Of a DNA stretch of 64,000 bases, positions 61,283 to 64,000 are shown one piece after another. A model generated the notes under the pieces. The model was not told the DNA's origin, did not search any database, and was given only the letters and a program-made list of their open reading frames with translations. The DNA is from Rhizobium lentis (GTDB taxonomy: Bacteria > Pseudomonadota > Alphaproteobacteria > Rhizobiales > Rhizobiaceae): the NCBI RefSeq assembly GCF_017352135.1, contig NZ_CP071454.1, positions 1,769,501 through 1,833,500 of the forward strand, in the 5' to 3' direction. The translations under genes and the position numbers were made by a program. Each line of letters begins with the position of its first letter. The first letter of the stretch is position 1.

Positions 61283-61378
61283 AACGCCGTACCGCTTCCG
61301 GGCAAAGCCGTAATGACACCGATGAATAATTCGTTCATAGGTGGCTGCAAATTTTTGTTTTCGATGAGGAGGCATTCC

Positions 61379-62221
61379 ATGAAGCTGATGCGTGTTGGCG
61401 AAGCAGGTCGTGAAAAACCGGCGCTTCTCGATGCCGATGGCAAGATCCGCGATCTCTCGGCGCATGTCGCCGACATCGGCGGCGAGGCTATCTCGCCGGC
61501 CGGCCTTGAGAGGATCGCGGCGATCGATCCGAAGACCCTTCCGGAACTTGCTCCTGGCCGTATCGGCGCCTGCGTCGCCGGCACCGGCAAATTCATCTGT
61601 ATCGGCCTCAATTTTTCCGACCATGCCGCCGAAACCGGCGCCACCGTGCCACCGGAGCCGGTGATTTTTATGAAGGCGACCTCTGCGATCGTTGGTCCGA
61701 ACGATACCGTGCTGATCCCGCGCGGTTCGGAAAAGACCGACTGGGAAGTCGAGCTCGGCGTCGTTATCGGCAAGACGGCGAAATATGTCAGCGAAGCCGA
61801 CGCGCTAGACTATGTCGCCGGCTACTGCGTGTCCCACGACGTTTCCGAGCGCGCCTTCCAGACGGAACGCGCCGGCCAGTGGACCAAGGGCAAGTCCTGC
61901 GACACCTTCGGGCCGATCGGTCCCTGGCTGGTCACCAAGGATGAGATCGCCGATCCGCAGAACCTCGCTATGTGGCTGAAGGTCAACGGCCAGACGATGC
62001 AGAACGGTTCTTCCAAAACCATGGTCTATGGCGTGGCGCACATCGTTTCCTATCTCAGCCAGTTCATGTCGCTGCACCCGGGCGATGTCATCTCGACGGG
62101 CACGCCGCCCGGTGTCGGCATGGGCATGAAGCCGCCGCGCTTCCTCAGGGATGGCGATGTCGTGGAACTCGGAATCGAAGGTCTCGGCAGTCAGAAGCAG
62201 AGCTTCGTTGCCGATCGTTAA
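61379..62221 (+). CDS. Fumarylacetoacetate hydrolase family protein
   Basis: 280 residues. The FAH fold has GLNFSDHAAETGA, the metal ligands in EVELGVVIGK (E) and YCVSHDVSER (D), then GKSCDTFGPIGPW and DVISTGTPPGVGMG. The family covers fumarylacetoacetase, acylpyruvase and hydratases/decarboxylases of catechol breakdown such as 2-hydroxyhepta-2,4-diene-1,7-dioate isomerase; the exact reaction is not decided. GAGGAGG lies six bases before the ATG at 61379. It is monocistronic. Confidence 0.9.
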   Translation: MKLMRVGEAGREKPALLDADGKIRDLSAHVADIGGEAISPAGLERIAAIDPKTLPELAPGRIGACVAGTGKFICIGLNFSDHAAETGATVPPEPVIFMKATSAIVGPNDTVLIPRGSEKTDWEVELGVVIGKTAKYVSEADALDYVAGYCVSHDVSERAFQTERAGQWTKGKSCDTFGPIGPWLVTKDEIADPQNLAMWLKVNGQTMQNGSSKTMVYGVAHIVSYLSQFMSLHPGDVISTGTPPGVGMGMKPPRFLRDGDVVELGIEGLGSQKQSFVADR

Positions 62222-62263
62222 CGACGCTACCTCAGCGGAACCTTAAGCTTTCAGTTTTATGTG

Positions 62264-62293
62264 ATGCCAGAGATCAACTCTCTGGCATTTCTT
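62264..62293 (+). terminator. Terminator of the FAH-family gene
   Basis: ATGCCAGAG / CTCTGGCAT, 9-base stem with a 7-base loop, followed by TTTCTT. Confidence 0.8.
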
Positions 62294-62313
62294 GTGCAGG
62301 TTCGGGACGCTCA

Positions 62314-62328
62314 TGTTGCTGTGCAACA
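62314..62328. promoter_or_regulatory. Candidate operator upstream of phaZ
   Basis: TGTTGC-TGT-GCAACA, a perfect 6+6 dyad, 95 bases before the phaZ start and just after the preceding terminator. It could bind a repressor such as PhaR, but the match to a known PhaR site is not established. Confidence 0.4.
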
Positions 62329-62423
62329 AAAACCTGTTAGTCTGCGTTACGTGCCAGCGTGCGGAAAGATTCGATGTCTTTCAATCGACGTCATTTTTTC
62401 GATAAAGAAAGGCGGCGCCTTCT

Positions 62424-63701
62424 ATGTTCTATCAGCTTTATGAATTAAATCATGCCGCCATGGCGCCGTTTCGGGCCGCGGCGGACATTATGCGGTTTGC
62501 CTATGCCAATCCGCTTAACCCGTTTGCCCAAACCCCGTTCGGCCGGACAATGGCGGCAAGCCTCGAAATGTTCGAACGCACGACGCGCCGCTACGGAAAA
62601 CCGGAATTCGGATTGAAGCAGACGACAATCGGCGAGCAGACGGTTTCCGTCCGCGAAGAGGTCGTCTGGTCGCGGTCCTTCTGCAATCTTCTGCATTTCG
62701 CGCGAAACGTGCCGGCCGGCCGTGCCGCCGACCCGCGCATCCTGATCGTCGCGCCGATGTCCGGCCATTATGCGACGCTGCTGCGCGGCACAGTCGAGGC
62801 CTTGCTGCCGAGCGCCGATGTCTATATCACCGACTGGATCGACGCGCGCATGGTGCCGATGACGGAAGGCACGTTCGATTTCGACGATTACGTCGACTAC
62901 ATCATCGAGATGCTGCATTTCCTCGGTCACGACACGCATGTGATCGCCGTTTGTCAGCCCTCGGTCCCTGTGCTGGTCGCAGCTGCGGTGATGGAGGAAG
63001 CCAAGGATCCGCTCTCGCCCTCGTCGATGACTCTGATGGGCGGCCCGATCGACACGCGCATCAACCCGACTGCCGTCAACAAGCTTGCGCAGGAGCGGTC
63101 GCTGCAATGGTTTTCCGATAATGTCATCATGAACGTGCCCTGGCCGCAGCCGGGCTTCATGCGGCCTGTTTATCCGGGATTCCTGCAGCTGTCGGGCTTC
63201 ATGTCGATGAACCTCGACCGCCACCTCGTCGCCCACAAGGAGTTCTTCATGCATCTCGTGAAGAATGACGGCGAGCCGGAAAAACATCGCGATTTCTACG
63301 ACGAGTATCTCGCCGTCATGGATCTGACCGCCGAGTTCTATCTGCAGACGGTGGAAGAAGTCTTCATGAAGCACTCCCTGCCGAAGGGTGAATTGATGCA
63401 CCGCGGAAGGCGCGTCGACCCGGCGGCGATCCGCAACGTCGCGCTTCTGACCGTCGAAGGCGAGAATGACGACATTTCGGGCGTCGGCCAGACCAGGGCG
63501 GCGCAGACCATCTGCGTGAATATTCCTGACGATATGCGCATGCATTATCTCCAGCCGGATGTCGGCCATTACGGCGTTTTCAACGGCTCGCGGTTCCGAC
63601 GCGAGATTGCGCCGCGCATCGTCAATTTCGTCCGCCAGCATTCCCGCTCCGCCCTCAAGCGCCCCGTCCAGCGCGTCATCAAGGGCGGCCGGACGGCCTG
63701 A
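62424..63701 (+). CDS. phaZ: Intracellular polyhydroxyalkanoate depolymerase
   Basis: 425 residues of the PhaZ family that mobilises stored PHB. The N-terminus MFYQLYELNHAAMAPFR is the hallmark. The nucleophile is C177 in VIAVCQPSVPVLVAA, the intracellular-type box with cysteine instead of serine. A PHB_depo C-terminal domain covers about 215-415 (FMSMNLDRHLVAHKEFF, TVEGENDDISGVGQT with a likely catalytic Asp, and VGHYGVFNGSRFR with the His). No signal peptide, so the enzyme works on granules in the cytoplasm. In rhizobia PHB turnover matters for free-living survival and symbiosis. Confidence 0.95.
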   Translation: MFYQLYELNHAAMAPFRAAADIMRFAYANPLNPFAQTPFGRTMAASLEMFERTTRRYGKPEFGLKQTTIGEQTVSVREEVVWSRSFCNLLHFARNVPAGRAADPRILIVAPMSGHYATLLRGTVEALLPSADVYITDWIDARMVPMTEGTFDFDDYVDYIIEMLHFLGHDTHVIAVCQPSVPVLVAAAVMEEAKDPLSPSSMTLMGGPIDTRINPTAVNKLAQERSLQWFSDNVIMNVPWPQPGFMRPVYPGFLQLSGFMSMNLDRHLVAHKEFFMHLVKNDGEPEKHRDFYDEYLAVMDLTAEFYLQTVEEVFMKHSLPKGELMHRGRRVDPAAIRNVALLTVEGENDDISGVGQTRAAQTICVNIPDDMRMHYLQPDVGHYGVFNGSRFRREIAPRIVNFVRQHSRSALKRPVQRVIKGGRTA

Positions 63702-63844
63702 TTCAGAAATTGCTGATTTAGCGAAGGGGATTCAAGGATTTGTCCGATTTCGCGGGCAATCGCCTTGAAGGCGCATCTTGCGGTAACCACATCGATTTCA
63801 GCGTTCGGCATCTTGCCGGGCGTGGAAAGCGAGGATACCGCACG

Positions 63845-64000
63845 ATGAACCAGTCAGCATTGCTTCGACCGGATTGGACTCCGGCTACCATTGCCCTGAT
63901 GATTCTCGGCTTCATGGTTTTCTGGCCTCTGGGTCTGGCCATGCTTGCCTATATCATCTTCGGCGATCGTCTGCGCGGCTTCAAGCGCGACGTCAATCAG
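63845..64000 (+). CDS. DUF2852 membrane protein (5' part)
   Basis: The first 52 residues of a gene that runs off the right edge. MNQSALLRPDWTPATIALM starts it, and a membrane segment (about 16-42, rich in Gly, Phe, Leu and Ile) and GDRLRGFKRDV follow, the DUF2852 pattern. Function is unknown. The 143-base gap from phaZ contains a small GCCTT-GA-AAGGC-like hairpin and no clear promoter. Confidence 0.8.
   Translation, partial: MNQSALLRPDWTPATIALMILGFMVFWPLGLAMLAYIIFGDRLRGFKRDVNQ

Overview
The window is an alphaproteobacterial chromosome segment, most likely Rhizobium of the etli/leguminosarum group. The grounds are the gene content, RIME-like intergenic palindromes typical of rhizobia, a very large NAD-dependent glutamate dehydrogenase, an orphan flagellin, an intracellular PHB depolymerase and a high-GC codon bias. 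It is mostly conserved chromosomal backbone. I see no tRNA, rRNA, insertion sequence, prophage or CRISPR array.

Layout. 1-3.1 kb: leuD, a serine/threonine dehydratase and leuB, with a parS-like site just after leuB. 3.2-12.2 kb: a PAP2 phosphatase, an MFS carrier with an unusual periplasmic insert, a three-gene FtsX-type ABC operon with a histidine-rich loop (probably metal-related), a PhoB-box-controlled alkaline phosphatase and asd. 12.3-16.5 kb: a lytic transglycosylase, a membrane diguanylate cyclase, carbonic anhydrase and pyridoxal kinase. 16.8-23 kb: NAD-GDH coupled to a UMF1-type permease. 23-29.2 kb: a leftward series htpX-rsmB-heparinase-like-purH and a divergent SDHAF4-like gene. 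29.3-36.1 kb: acsA, trcR, a flagellin, a propionyl-CoA-synthetase-like gene and a YggS protein. 36.3-40.5 kb: leuS-lptE-holA.

Origin region. From 40.5 to 49.3 kb all genes read leftward: parB, parA, rsmG, mnmG, mnmE, rho, hemJ, hemE. From 49.7 kb a rightward series starts: PPDK regulator, maf, aroE, coaE, dnaQ. The 400-base gap between them (49300-49699) has an AT-rich block and DnaA boxes, and lies next to hemE as in Caulobacter and Sinorhizobium. I read it as the chromosomal origin. Five palindromic parS-like sites (3049, 42823, 44781, 44818, 51156) and a weaker one (33738) lie on both sides, so oriC, parS and parAB form one replication and segregation locus.

53-64 kb: secB, fxsA, a Tim44-like gene, mltA, an Smr gene, an XRE regulator and gyrB, then a nitroreductase, a DUF2218 gene, a collapsed glutathionyl-hydroquinone reductase pseudogene, a fumarylacetoacetase-family hydrolase, phaZ and the start of a DUF2852 gene.

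I found no wholly new multi-gene system. The best leads are the origin with its parS set, four RIME-like repeats in different stages of decay, the histidine-rich ABC operon, and the deletion-derived pseudogene.
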